The notes under the pieces are model-generated. The model was not told the DNA's origin, did not search any database, and saw only the letters and a list, made by a program, of their open reading frames with translations. Below, one piece after another: positions 18,710 to 26,759 of a DNA stretch of 64,000 nt. The position numbers were made by a program, and so were the translations under genes. Origin of the DNA: Actinoplanes couchii (GTDB taxonomy: Bacteria; Actinomycetota; Actinomycetes; Mycobacteriales; Micromonosporaceae); NCBI RefSeq assembly GCF_016862075.1, contig NZ_BOMG01000011.1, positions 1-64,000 on the forward strand, in the 5' to 3' direction. Each line of letters starts with the position of its first letter. Position 1 is the first letter of the stretch.

Positions 18710-19663
18710 ATGGAGCTGAGCCTGCGTAAGAAAAAGGGGCCCACCAAGTTCGAGCAGGCGTCCGATGGCTCGATGACGCTGATCGAACACGTCCGGGAGC
18801 TGCGTAACCGGCTCTTCGTCGCGTCGATCGGCGTGGTTGCCGGCCTGATCGTCGGTTTCATCGTATCCAAGTGGGTGTTCGGGCTGCTGCAGGCGCCCTA
18901 CTGTTCGTTGCCCAGCTCGCTCGACGCGGACGGCGACTGCAACTTCCTCACCCTCGCGGTGACCGACCCCCTCATGCTGCGCCTCAAGATCGCGCTGTGG
19001 GTGGGTCTGATCCTCGGCTCTCCGGTCTGGCTCTACCAGCTGTGGGCGTTCGTCGCGCCGGGGCTGCACAAGCACGAACGCAAGTGGGCGTACGTCTTCG
19101 TCGCGCTCGCCACCCCGCTGTTCGTGGCCGGCGCCGCCCTGGCGTACGTGGTGATCGGGCACAGCCTGGCCTTCATCATGGAAGCCGGCGTCCTCGGCGA
19201 GTCGACCGAGCTCGAGATCACGTCGTACGTCAGCTTCGTGATGAACATGCTGCTGCTGTTCGGGGCGGCGTTCGAGTTCCCGCTGCTGCTGCTGATGCTC
19301 AACTTCACCGGCGTGGTCAGCGCGAAACGGCTGCTGAGCTGGTGGCGGACCGTGGTCTTCCTGTCGTTCGTCTTCGGCGCGGTCGCCTCGCCCGACCCGG
19401 GACCGTTCGGCATGTGCCTGCTCGCGGCGTGCATCTCGGTGCTGTACTTCGTCGCCGTCGGTGTCGCGTTCATCAACGACAAGCGCAAGGGCCGCGGCAA
19501 GGAACTGTACGAGGGGCTCGACGACGACAGCATCTCCGAGCTGCCGGAGGAGCGGGTGTCGGTGGGCGCGTCCGACCCGATCGAGGCGCCGACCGCGGTC
19601 GAGGCTCCGGCGCCGGTGGAGAAACCGCGGCCGATCGAGCGCCGCTTCGACGACATGACCTGA
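18710..19663 (+). CDS. tatC: Sec-independent translocase subunit TatC
   Basis: The receptor subunit for twin-arginine signal peptides; 317 residues with six transmembrane helices. TLIEHVRELRNRLF is the N-terminal cytosolic signature, and the first loop carries the family's signal-binding residues. The C-terminal 70 residues are a charged Glu/Pro/Ala tail not needed by the fold. Within the window the phosphodiester glycosidase at 52877 has a Tat-type signal and is a likely client. Confidence 0.95.
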   Translation: MELSLRKKKGPTKFEQASDGSMTLIEHVRELRNRLFVASIGVVAGLIVGFIVSKWVFGLLQAPYCSLPSSLDADGDCNFLTLAVTDPLMLRLKIALWVGLILGSPVWLYQLWAFVAPGLHKHERKWAYVFVALATPLFVAGAALAYVVIGHSLAFIMEAGVLGESTELEITSYVSFVMNMLLLFGAAFEFPLLLLMLNFTGVVSAKRLLSWWRTVVFLSFVFGAVASPDPGPFGMCLLAACISVLYFVAVGVAFINDKRKGRGKELYEGLDDDSISELPEERVSVGASDPIEAPTAVEAPAPVEKPRPIERRFDDMT

Positions 19664-19673
19664 TGACCCCGCT

Positions 19674-20573
19674 GTGACGGGCGACTTCATCGCGGTGCTG
19701 GCCAATCCCCTCGCGGGGCGTGGCCGGCACCGCGGTCTGCTTCCCGGGGTGGTGGCAGCGCTCGGCGGTGGTGGGCATCCGGTGCGGCTGCTCGTCGCCG
19801 GCACCGGTCCCGAGGCCGAGGACGCCTGCCGGCGGGCCGTCGGCGAGGGGGCCGTGGCCGTGGTCGCCGTCGGTGGGGACGGGACGGTGCACCGGGCCCT
19901 GCAGGCGGTCGCCGGGACTTCGACCCTGTTCGGGGTGGTGCCGGCCGGGACCGGGAACGACTTTGCGAGTTCAATGGGCGTACCGGCAAATGTGTGGAAA
20001 GCTGCGGAGGGGATCGGCCGGGCGCTGCGGGACGGGCGGGACCACCGGTGTGATCTGGCCCGGACCGTGGACGCCCACGGTGAGCGACGCTGGTTCGGGG
20101 CCGTGCTGGCCGCCGGGTTCGACGCGCTGATCAACGAACGGGCCAACCGGATGCGGTGGCCGACCGGGCCGCGCCGCTACGACCTGGCGATCCTTCTCGA
20201 GCTGGCGCGGGCACGAGCGCGGCCCTACACCCTGACCCTGGACGGGGAGAGCCGCGCGGTCACGTCCGAGGTCGTCGCGGTCGGTAACTGCCCGAGTTAC
20301 GGCGGCGGCATGCGGATCGTGCCCGGGGCGGACCCGGCCGACGGGCTGCTCGACGTCGTCTTCACCTCACCGCTCGGGCGGGCCGGCCTGGCCCGGCTCA
20401 AACCGCGGCTGCGCAAGGGCACGCACGTCACGGATCCGCGGGTGACGGTGGTGCGGGCGCGGTCGGTGCGGATCGAGGCCGAGGGGATCGTCGGGTACGC
20501 CGACGGCGAACGGCTCGGCCCGTTGCCGCTGGACGTGAGCTGCGTGCCGGGTGCGATTCGGTTGCTGATCTGA
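19674..20573 (+). CDS. diacylglycerol kinase family lipid kinase
   Basis: A DagK/YegS-type kinase of 299 residues. The N-terminal FIAVLANPLAGRG is the nucleotide-loop start, and VVAVGGDGTVHRAL is the GGDGT motif. GVVPAGTGNDFA is the second glycine loop. The C-terminal domain (GNCPSYGGGMRIVPGADPAD) is the beta-sandwich of the family. It would phosphorylate diacylglycerol or a related lipid. It starts 10 nt after tatC and probably belongs to the tat operon. This gene is a common neighbour of helY in actinobacteria. Confidence 0.88.
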   Translation: MTGDFIAVLANPLAGRGRHRGLLPGVVAALGGGGHPVRLLVAGTGPEAEDACRRAVGEGAVAVVAVGGDGTVHRALQAVAGTSTLFGVVPAGTGNDFASSMGVPANVWKAAEGIGRALRDGRDHRCDLARTVDAHGERRWFGAVLAAGFDALINERANRMRWPTGPRRYDLAILLELARARARPYTLTLDGESRAVTSEVVAVGNCPSYGGGMRIVPGADPADGLLDVVFTSPLGRAGLARLKPRLRKGTHVTDPRVTVVRARSVRIEAEGIVGYADGERLGPLPLDVSCVPGAIRLLI

Positions 20574-20604
20574 AGACGCGGGCCGGTCCGCCGATGGGAA
20601 GGAC

Positions 20605-20796
20605 ATGACGAATCCGATCGGCCCCCGGGTCAACTCCCTGCTCGGCAGCGCGTCCTCGCTGCTCGGCTCCGCCAAGGAAGCCGTCAAGGCGATGACCGAC
20701 GCGACCACCGCCCCGGACGCCGAGAAGTCGCCCGCCGCCGAGCCGAAACCGGTAGGAAAAGGCCGCCTGGGTACGAATCTCGACCGTTACGCCTGA
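20605..20796 (+). CDS. small hypothetical protein
   Basis: A 63-residue protein, Ala/Ser/Lys-rich, with a helix-forming repeat (NSLLGSASSLLGSAKEAV) and a disordered C-terminal half ending GRLGTNLDRYA. GGGAAGGA sits unusually close to the ATG. It lies between the lipid kinase and the convergent HAD gene, which it overlaps by 10 nt. It looks like the small proteins often annotated before helY in Micromonosporaceae. No function can be given, and it might not be translated. Confidence 0.5.
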   Translation: MTNPIGPRVNSLLGSASSLLGSAKEAVKAMTDATTAPDAEKSPAAEPKPVGKGRLGTNLDRYA

Positions 20797-21521
20797 CCGG
20801 CCAGGGCCAGCGACAGCACCGACGACAGCCCGTTCGGACGACCGGGATCGGCGGCCGGCACGATGAACGCGGCACAGCCCGCCTTGACCGCCCCCGCGTC
20901 GGCGGGTGTGTCACCGACCATCAGCGCGCGCTCCGGATCCACCCCGAGCAGCCCGCACGCCCGGTAGAAGATCATCGGATCGGGTTTGATCCGGCCGACC
21001 TCGTAGCTCAGCGCGAACCCGTCGACCAGGCCGTCCAGCCCCCACGAGGCGAACAGCGGGCGGATGTCGAACGCGATGTTGCTGACCACCGCCACCTTGA
21101 CCCCGGCCTCGTGCAGTTTGCGCAGCGTCGGTTCGGTGTCCGGGTAGGGCACCCAGCCGGCCGGCTCCAGCAGCCGGTCGTAGAGCGCGTCGGCGAGACC
21201 CTCCACGTCGGTGTGCACGGTCGCGGCCAGACCGGTGTAGGCCGCCCGGTGGCTGTGCGCGTAGAGATCACGGTCGGCCCAGTGCTCGGCCAGATGCGGC
21301 GGCACCCGGGTCGGCAGCGGCCCACCGGCGCGGCCCGCGGTCAGCAGCCGGTCGGCCAGGATCGTCGCCTTCCCCCGGTCCAGCGTCGACCCGCAGGCGG
21401 CGGCCGCGGCGAGCACCCAGGTCAGCGGGTCCTCCACCTGGGCGAGGGTGCCGTGGAAGTCGAAGAGCACGGCCTCCACGGGCCGTGCCGGGTGGGTGGA
21501 GAGATTCGAGGCATCCGGCAC
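20787..21521 (-). CDS. HAD-superfamily hydrolase with altered motif I
   Basis: A HAD-IA hydrolase of 244 residues. The order is motif I LFDFHGTL, a helical cap (about 35-125), motif II VVSNIAFD, motif III Lys in RIKPDP, and motif IV MVGDTPADAG. In motif I the second Asp of DxD, the usual acid/base of phosphatases, is His. The nucleophile Asp is kept. Catalysis may therefore be altered (compare HAD members without the second Asp). GTG 21521 is chosen because TAAGGT lies exactly 7 nt before it; GTG 21530, three codons upstream, overlaps that hexamer. Confidence 0.85.
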   Translation of the reverse strand: MPDASNLSTHPARPVEAVLFDFHGTLAQVEDPLTWVLAAAAACGSTLDRGKATILADRLLTAGRAGGPLPTRVPPHLAEHWADRDLYAHSHRAAYTGLAATVHTDVEGLADALYDRLLEPAGWVPYPDTEPTLRKLHEAGVKVAVVSNIAFDIRPLFASWGLDGLVDGFALSYEVGRIKPDPMIFYRACGLLGVDPERALMVGDTPADAGAVKAGCAAFIVPAADPGRPNGLSSVLSLALAGQA

Positions 21522-21534
21522 GTCGTGCACCTTA
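21522..21534 (-). promoter_or_regulatory. leaderless promoter of the HAD gene
   Basis: Minus-strand TAAGGT (21534-21529) lies 7 nt before GTG 21521. This decides the start of the HAD gene. Confidence 0.55.
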
Positions 21535-21607
21535 CCGACCGGGATTCGGCCCTCGGACAGCCGTATGACCCGGAATAACCGTGCTGCGTTTTGTCACACC
21601 CACGAAC

Positions 21608-21621
21608 TAGCCTGGTGCGCA
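21608..21621 (+). promoter_or_regulatory. leaderless promoter of helY
   Basis: TAGCCT (21608-21613) lies 7 nt before ATG 21621, with no ribosome binding site. Confidence 0.65.
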
Positions 21622-24365
21622 TGACGAGTCCCGCCGAGAAGTACGCGGCATCCAAGCGGCGGGCGGCGTACCCGGCGCTCGAAGATTTCCGGCTCGACGT
21701 GGGCTTCGACCTGGACGACTTCCAGCGCGAGGCGTGCGAGGTCCTGGAGCGCGGCAACGGTGTGCTGGTGTGCGCCCCGACCGGCGCCGGCAAGACCGTG
21801 GTCGGTGAGTTCGCCGTGCACCTGGCCCTGCGCTCGGGTGAGCGCAAATGCTTCTACACCACCCCGATCAAGGCTCTGTCCAACCAGAAGTACCACGACC
21901 TGGTCGCGCGGTACGGAGCGGACAAGGTCGGCCTGCTCACCGGCGACAACGCGATCAACGGTGACGCCCCGGTGGTCGTGATGACCACCGAGGTGCTGCG
22001 CAACATGCTCTACTCCGGCTCCGATCAGCTGCGCGGGCTGGCCTATGTGGTGATGGACGAGGTGCACTACCTCGCCGACCGGTTCCGCGGCGCGGTCTGG
22101 GAAGAGGTGATCATCCACCTTCCGGCTTCGGTGACGCTCGTCTCACTCTCCGCCACGGTCAGCAACTACGAGGAGTTCGCCGACTGGCTGGTCACCGTCC
22201 GCGGCGAGACCGAGGTGGTGGTCAGCGAGCACCGGCCGGTCCCGCTCTGGCAGCACATGCTCGTCGGCCGGCGCATGTTCGACCTGTTCCACGACGCCGA
22301 CGCGGCCCGCAAACACGACGTCCACCCCGAGCTGCTGCGCCACACCCGGGAGATGGAGCGCCGGCAGGAGTTCACCGACCGGGCCGCCTCCGGGTGGAAA
22401 GGCGGGCGCGGCAAACGCTGGCAGCCGCCGCCCCGGGCCGACGTCGTCGAGCGGTTGCAGCGCGCGGACCTGCTGCCCGCCATCCTGTTCATCTTCAGCC
22501 GGGCCGGGTGCGCCGCCGCGGTGAAACAGTGCCTGGACGCCGGGCTGCGGCTGACCCTCCCCGAGGAGCGAGCCGAGATCCGCCGGATCGTCGCGTCCAA
22601 GGTGACCAGCATCCCGCCGGAGGACCTGTCGGTGCTCGGCTACTGGGAGTGGCTCGACGGCCTGGAGCGTGGCGTCGCCGCCCACCACGCCGGCATGCTC
22701 CCCGCCTTCAAGGAGGCGGTCGAGGAGTGCTTCGTTAAAGGCCTGGTCAAGGCGGTCTTCGCCACCGAGACGCTGGCCCTGGGCATCAACATGCCGGCCC
22801 GCTGCGTCGTCCTCGAGCGGCTCGTCAAGTTCAACGGTGAGGCCCACGTCGACCTGACCCCGGGGGAGTACACGCAGCTCACCGGCCGGGCCGGGCGCCG
22901 GGGCATCGACGTCGAGGGCCACGCCGTGGTGCTGTGGAGCCCCGACGTCGACCCCCGGCACGTCGCCGGGCTCGCCTCCACCCGCACCTTCCCGCTGCGG
23001 TCCTCGTTCCGGCCGTCCTACAACATGGCCGTCAACCTGGTCGGCAGCGTCGGCGCGGACAAGTCCCGGGAGCTGCTCGAGTCGTCGTTCGCCCAGTTCC
23101 AGGCCGACCGGTCGGTGGTCGGCCTGGCCCGTCAGGTGCAGCGCAACGTCGAGACCATGGAGTCGTACGGGTCGGACGCCGCCTGCCACCAGGGCGACTT
23201 TGACGAGTACTTCGGACTGCGCGTCGCCATAGCCGACCGGGAGAAGTCACTGTCCCGCCAGGGCGTGCAGCAGCGCCGGTCGGCGGCCGTCTCCGCGCTG
23301 GAGAAACTGCGGCACGGCGACGTGATCCGGGTACCGAACGGGCGGCGCGCCGGCCTGGCCGTCGTCCTGGAACCGGCGGTCGGCGGTTTCGGGGAGCCGC
23401 GCCCGCTGGTGCTCACCCAGGACCGCTGGGCCGGCCGGGTCAGCCCCGGCGACTTCAACGGCCCGGTCGAGGTGCTGACCAGGCTGCGGGTGCCGAAGGG
23501 CTTCAACCACCGCTCACCCGGCGCCCGCCGCGACCTGGCCGCCCAGGTCTCCGGCACCGGCCTGGACCGGCACCCGGACCGCCGGCGTGGCGGCCGCAGC
23601 CGGGCCAACCCCGGTGAGGACGCCGAGGTCGCCCTGCTCAAGGTGCAGCTGCGGCAGCACCCGTGCCACGCCTGCCCGGACCGGGAGGACCACGCCCGCT
23701 CGGCCGAGCGCCGGCACCGGCTCCAGCGTGACACCGACGCGCTGCGCGACAAGGTGGCCGGGCGGACCGGGTCGCTGGCCCGCACGTTCGACCAGGTGTG
23801 CGCGGTCCTGTCGGTCCGCGGCTACCTGTCGTCGGACGGCGAGGTGACCGACGCCGGGCGGATGCTCGGCCGGATCTGGTCCGAGGCCGACCTGCTCGTC
23901 GCCGAGTGCCTGCGGCAGGGCGTGTGGGACGGGCTGGCCCCCGATGAGCTGGCCGCGGCGGTGTCCATGGTGCTCTACGAGTCCCGGCGGGAGGGCGAGG
24001 ACCGCGCCTCGGTGCCGAACGGGCCGATCAGCGCCGCCGTCGACGCCTGCGCCAAGCTGTGGGGAGAGATCGCCGCCGACGAGAGCGAGTACGGGCTGGC
24101 CCTGACCCGCGAGCCCGACCCCGGGTTCGTCTGGCCGATGTACCGGTGGGCCCGGGGCGAGCCGCTCGCCCGGGTGCTGTCCAGCGGGCACCACGACGCG
24201 GACATGCCGGCCGGGGACTTCGTGCGGTGGGCCCGTCAGGTGCTCGACCTGCTCAGCCAGGTGCGGGAGGCTTCGGCGGCCTCACCCAGCGTCAAGGACA
24301 CCGCCCGCAAGGCGATCACCGCGGTCAACCGGGGGGTGCTGGCCCTGCACCAGGGCGGCGTCTGA
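21621..24365 (+). CDS. helY: Ski2-like DEVH RNA helicase HelY
   Basis: An SF2 helicase of 914 residues (about 906 in M. tuberculosis). Walker A is APTGAGKT (52-59) and motif II is DEVH. SATVSN, TPIKALSNQKY and QLTGRAGRRG are motifs III, Ia and VI. A Ski2/Mtr4-type C-terminal part with a winged helix and the DSHCT-like helical bundle follows. A basic linker (about 640-690) contains two CxxC-like cysteines (HPCHACPDRED), perhaps a metal site. It presumably acts on structured RNA in decay or rRNA processing. The start is fixed by TAGCCT 7 nt upstream. Confidence 0.93.
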   Translation: MTSPAEKYAASKRRAAYPALEDFRLDVGFDLDDFQREACEVLERGNGVLVCAPTGAGKTVVGEFAVHLALRSGERKCFYTTPIKALSNQKYHDLVARYGADKVGLLTGDNAINGDAPVVVMTTEVLRNMLYSGSDQLRGLAYVVMDEVHYLADRFRGAVWEEVIIHLPASVTLVSLSATVSNYEEFADWLVTVRGETEVVVSEHRPVPLWQHMLVGRRMFDLFHDADAARKHDVHPELLRHTREMERRQEFTDRAASGWKGGRGKRWQPPPRADVVERLQRADLLPAILFIFSRAGCAAAVKQCLDAGLRLTLPEERAEIRRIVASKVTSIPPEDLSVLGYWEWLDGLERGVAAHHAGMLPAFKEAVEECFVKGLVKAVFATETLALGINMPARCVVLERLVKFNGEAHVDLTPGEYTQLTGRAGRRGIDVEGHAVVLWSPDVDPRHVAGLASTRTFPLRSSFRPSYNMAVNLVGSVGADKSRELLESSFAQFQADRSVVGLARQVQRNVETMESYGSDAACHQGDFDEYFGLRVAIADREKSLSRQGVQQRRSAAVSALEKLRHGDVIRVPNGRRAGLAVVLEPAVGGFGEPRPLVLTQDRWAGRVSPGDFNGPVEVLTRLRVPKGFNHRSPGARRDLAAQVSGTGLDRHPDRRRGGRSRANPGEDAEVALLKVQLRQHPCHACPDREDHARSAERRHRLQRDTDALRDKVAGRTGSLARTFDQVCAVLSVRGYLSSDGEVTDAGRMLGRIWSEADLLVAECLRQGVWDGLAPDELAAAVSMVLYESRREGEDRASVPNGPISAAVDACAKLWGEIAADESEYGLALTREPDPGFVWPMYRWARGEPLARVLSSGHHDADMPAGDFVRWARQVLDLLSQVREASAASPSVKDTARKAITAVNRGVLALHQGGV

Positions 24366-24963
24366 CCGGCCGCACCCGCCGCGGCGGGCCTGCTGCGGCG
24401 GGCCTCGCCGCCGGGTTCCGGGTCTCGGGTGCCGGGCCGTGCCGTCGGGTTGTGCCGTTGGCCCGTGCCGTCGGGTTGTGCCGTTGGCCTTTGGGTGGTG
24501 CCGTCGGTTTTTGGGTGGTGCCGTCGGGTGGTGCCGTCGGTCTTTGGGCCGTGCCACCGGGTTGTGCCGTCGACCGCCGGGCCGTCGGCCTCCCGGGCCT
24601 TACTGCCGGGTGCTGTGCCTTGCCGCCGGGCGGTGGCCCCGCGGGGATCGTCGCGGATGGTGAATCTTCGTTGACGGTCTCATGGGGATAAATCAAGAAT
24701 TGCGGCGGCGGCAGGTTCAGTCTCGTGGGGCGCGCCCGGAGCGAGGCGGGGCCGGCCGGTGTCCGGTGTCAGCCGGTGGGGGCGGTTCGCCACCCGGGTG
24801 ACGTCCGGCGGCGGCCGGCCCCGCGGCGGTCCCGGCCCGCTCCACGAGAACGAATCCAGGCGGAAACGTAAACGAATCCAGGTGGAATCGTTGTCGCGGC
24901 TGGACGGGCTCCGCGGGTCGCCATGGGCTCCGCGGGGTGCCGGAAAGCCCGGGAGAAGGGGAC
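24366..24963. repeat. 598-bp gene-free region with degenerate GTGCCGTCGG repeats
   Basis: From about 24430 to 24620 the sequence is built of imperfect repeats of gtgccgtcggg with tt, ggtg or cctttggg between them. Open frames here read Gly-Cys-Ala-Val-type low complexity and are not genes. About 24660-24720 is less GC-rich (gataaatcaagaattg) and may hold a helY terminator or promoter element. The 3' part holds the paired 17-bp repeat listed separately. Confidence 0.7.
24849..24887 (+). promoter_or_regulatory. paired 17-bp direct repeats, 22-bp period
   Basis: AACGAATCCAGGCGGAA (24849-24865) and AACGAATCCAGGTGGAA (24871-24887) differ at one base and are 22 bp apart, two helical turns. They lie about 80-115 bp before ATG 24964 and look like a two-site operator bound on one face. 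Confidence 0.5.
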
Positions 24964-25794
24964 ATGGGCGCGGGCTCACCGCATCTGATCGGGTGGTCCG
25001 GTGACGCGGTGGCGGACTCCGTGCTGGCCGTCATCGACGCGGACACCGCGATCATCGAGCTGTCGGTGTGGGGCGGATGGGACCGTGCGCTCTCCGCACA
25101 GGCCCGCACGGTGCTCGACAAGTGCCTCGCCGAACACCCCACCGGGATGATCATCGACCTGCACCGGCTGCGGGATCCGCAGGCGGTCAGCGCCCCGCTC
25201 TGGCTGACGGTGTGCGCCCAGGGCGCGGCCCTGGTCCCGCCGATCGTGGTGGCGGTCTGCCTTCCCGCACACGCCGCCCTGGCCCGGCGGCTACGGCGGC
25301 TGGGGGCCCGGGACTGGCTCGTGTTGTACGCGACGGTTCCCCAGGCGCGGGCGGCGATGGACGGGCGGCATCCGCTGCCGGACCGGCTGCACCTGGCCCT
25401 GCCACCGGACCCGGGGGCGGCGACCCGGGCCCGGTCGCTGGTGAGCGAGGCCTGCACCGGCTGGCGGCTCGGCCACCTCCGCGAACGCGCCCGTCTGATC
25501 ATCTCCGAGCTGGTGGTGAACGCGGCCGAGCACGCCGGCACCGACATCGAGGTGGTGATCTCCGCCCGGGGGACCGGGGCCGGGGCCGCCCTGCACCTCG
25601 CCGTGTACGACGGGGATCCGGACCTGCCGCGCATGCGTGACCCGGTGACCGGCCCGCTCGGCCCGTCCCTGACCGACCGCGGCCTGGGCCTGCGCATCGT
25701 CGACGCGGCGGCGTCCGCGTGGGGCGCCCTCCCGTCCCGCGCCGGAAAGCTGGTCTGGGCCATCGTCCGGTCCCGCCCGGAGGAACTCTCGTGA
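24964..25794 (+). CDS. STAS-like/HATPase_c anti-sigma-type regulator
   Basis: A 276-residue protein. The N-terminal 120 residues have STAS-like character (IIELSVWGGWDRALSAQART; GMIIDLHRLRDP). The C-terminal domain, about 150-276, is an RsbW/SpoIIAB-type ATPase with the N box ELVVNAAEHAG and the G box DRGLGLRIVD. Such proteins bind and sometimes phosphorylate anti-sigma antagonists. The STAS protein 480 bp downstream is a possible partner. ATG 24964 is preferred over GTG 24937 because GAGAAGGGG lies 5-6 nt before it. The paired repeats upstream may control it. Confidence 0.82.
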   Translation: MGAGSPHLIGWSGDAVADSVLAVIDADTAIIELSVWGGWDRALSAQARTVLDKCLAEHPTGMIIDLHRLRDPQAVSAPLWLTVCAQGAALVPPIVVAVCLPAHAALARRLRRLGARDWLVLYATVPQARAAMDGRHPLPDRLHLALPPDPGAATRARSLVSEACTGWRLGHLRERARLIISELVVNAAEHAGTDIEVVISARGTGAGAALHLAVYDGDPDLPRMRDPVTGPLGPSLTDRGLGLRIVDAAASAWGALPSRAGKLVWAIVRSRPEELS

Positions 25795-26272
25795 GAGGAG
25801 ACCCGAAGAGGCCCGGGCGAGCCGAGAGGGCGAGGGACGGCCTGGCGCGGCGCGGCGGAGGGCGAGGGACGGCGAGGCCTGGCGCGGCCCAGCCTGGCCT
25901 GGCGCGGCCCAGCCTGGCGCGGCCTGGCCTGGCCTTGCCCGACTGTGCCTTGCCTTGCCCGGCGCGGCGCGGCGCGGAGAGGGGCCGGAAGGCGAGGGGC
26001 GGTTCGGTGCGGGGGGAGGTGGGCCGGAGGGTGAGAGGAAGCCCGGAGGGAGGGAAGCCGGAGCAGAGCCGGTGAGGTGAGGGGACTGGAGCGCCGCGCA
26101 GCCGGGGAAGTCACCAGGAGCAGGGCGCGGCCGGAAAGTCACCGGGAGCAGGGCGCGGCCGGAAAGTCACCGGGAGCAGGGCGCGGCCGGGGAAGTCACC
26201 GCGAGCAGGGTGCGGGCGGGGTGCGGAACAGGCGCGTGTGGTGGGTGGGTATCAGGGAGCGGAGGAGACGGT
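25795..26272. repeat. 478-bp GC-rich gene-free region
   Basis: Bases 25800-26060 are nearly pure G/C with short repeats of ggcgcggcc and cctggc. Open frames are Gly/Arg/Pro low complexity on both strands. Bases 26108-26220 hold the 28-bp array listed next. GGAGG (26261-26265) before GTG 26273 is the ribosome binding site of the STAS gene. Confidence 0.7.
26108..26220. repeat. 28-bp tandem repeat, four units
   Basis: Units start at 26108, 26136, 26164 and 26193 with the core aagtcaccgggagcagggcg; the last unit is 29 bp away and more diverged. There are no spacers, so it is not a CRISPR array. Confidence 0.85.
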
Positions 26273-26614
26273 GTGAACGCGAGCGGGACCAGGATCGACG
26301 GGGAACAGGCCGGGGACCGGCTGATGATCACGCTGCGGGGGAGCCTCGACGCCGTGTCGGTGGACGCGCTGCAGAGTCAGCTCTACGACATGACCCGGGT
26401 GTACGACATCCTCGGGCTGGGCACACCGGTCCGGCAGATCCACATCGACGTGGCCGGGGTCGATTTCTGTGACGCGGCCGGGCTGCGGATGCTGGTGGCG
26501 GCCCGCCGGGTCGCCGAGTCCCGGCAGGCCACCTGCCATCTGCATTCCCCGCAACCGCATCTGCGCTGGCTGCTGCGGGCCACCCGTGCCGCCGACCTCT
26601 TCGACGGCGTGTGA
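26273..26614 (+). CDS. STAS-domain protein lacking the phosphorylatable Ser
   Basis: A 113-residue single STAS domain of the anti-sigma antagonist type. The strand-helix pattern is complete, with RLMITLRGSLDAVSVDAL and IHIDVAGVDFCDAAGLRML. The position that is Ser in active antagonists (DSSGL or DASGL) is Ala here (DAAGL). It should thus not be switched off by phosphorylation and may be a permanently active or purely structural partner. GTG 26273 follows GGAGG by 7 nt; the open frame upstream is low complexity. The gene is bracketed by two arrays of 28-bp repeats. Confidence 0.82.
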   Translation: MNASGTRIDGEQAGDRLMITLRGSLDAVSVDALQSQLYDMTRVYDILGLGTPVRQIHIDVAGVDFCDAAGLRMLVAARRVAESRQATCHLHSPQPHLRWLLRATRAADLFDGV

Positions 26615-26623
26615 GACCCAGTG

Positions 26624-26720
26624 TGTGAGGCCCGGCCTGTGGGATCCGGCCTGTGAGGCCCGGCCTGTGGGATCCGGCCTGTGAGGCCCGGCCTGTGGGA
26701 TCCGGCATGCGAGGCCCGGG
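26624..26720. repeat. second 28-bp tandem repeat array
   Basis: Units start at 26624, 26652, 26680 and about 26708; the core is tgtgaggcccggcctgtggg. The period equals that of the array before the STAS gene, but the sequence is unrelated. Confidence 0.85.
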
Positions 26721-26759
26721 TGGCGAGGCCGCGCGAGGCCCGGAAAGGCGACCGGCGAC

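Noticed and set aside
26108-26220. Possible CRISPR array
   Set aside because: The 28-bp units are contiguous with no spacers, and no cas genes are near; it is a simple tandem repeat.
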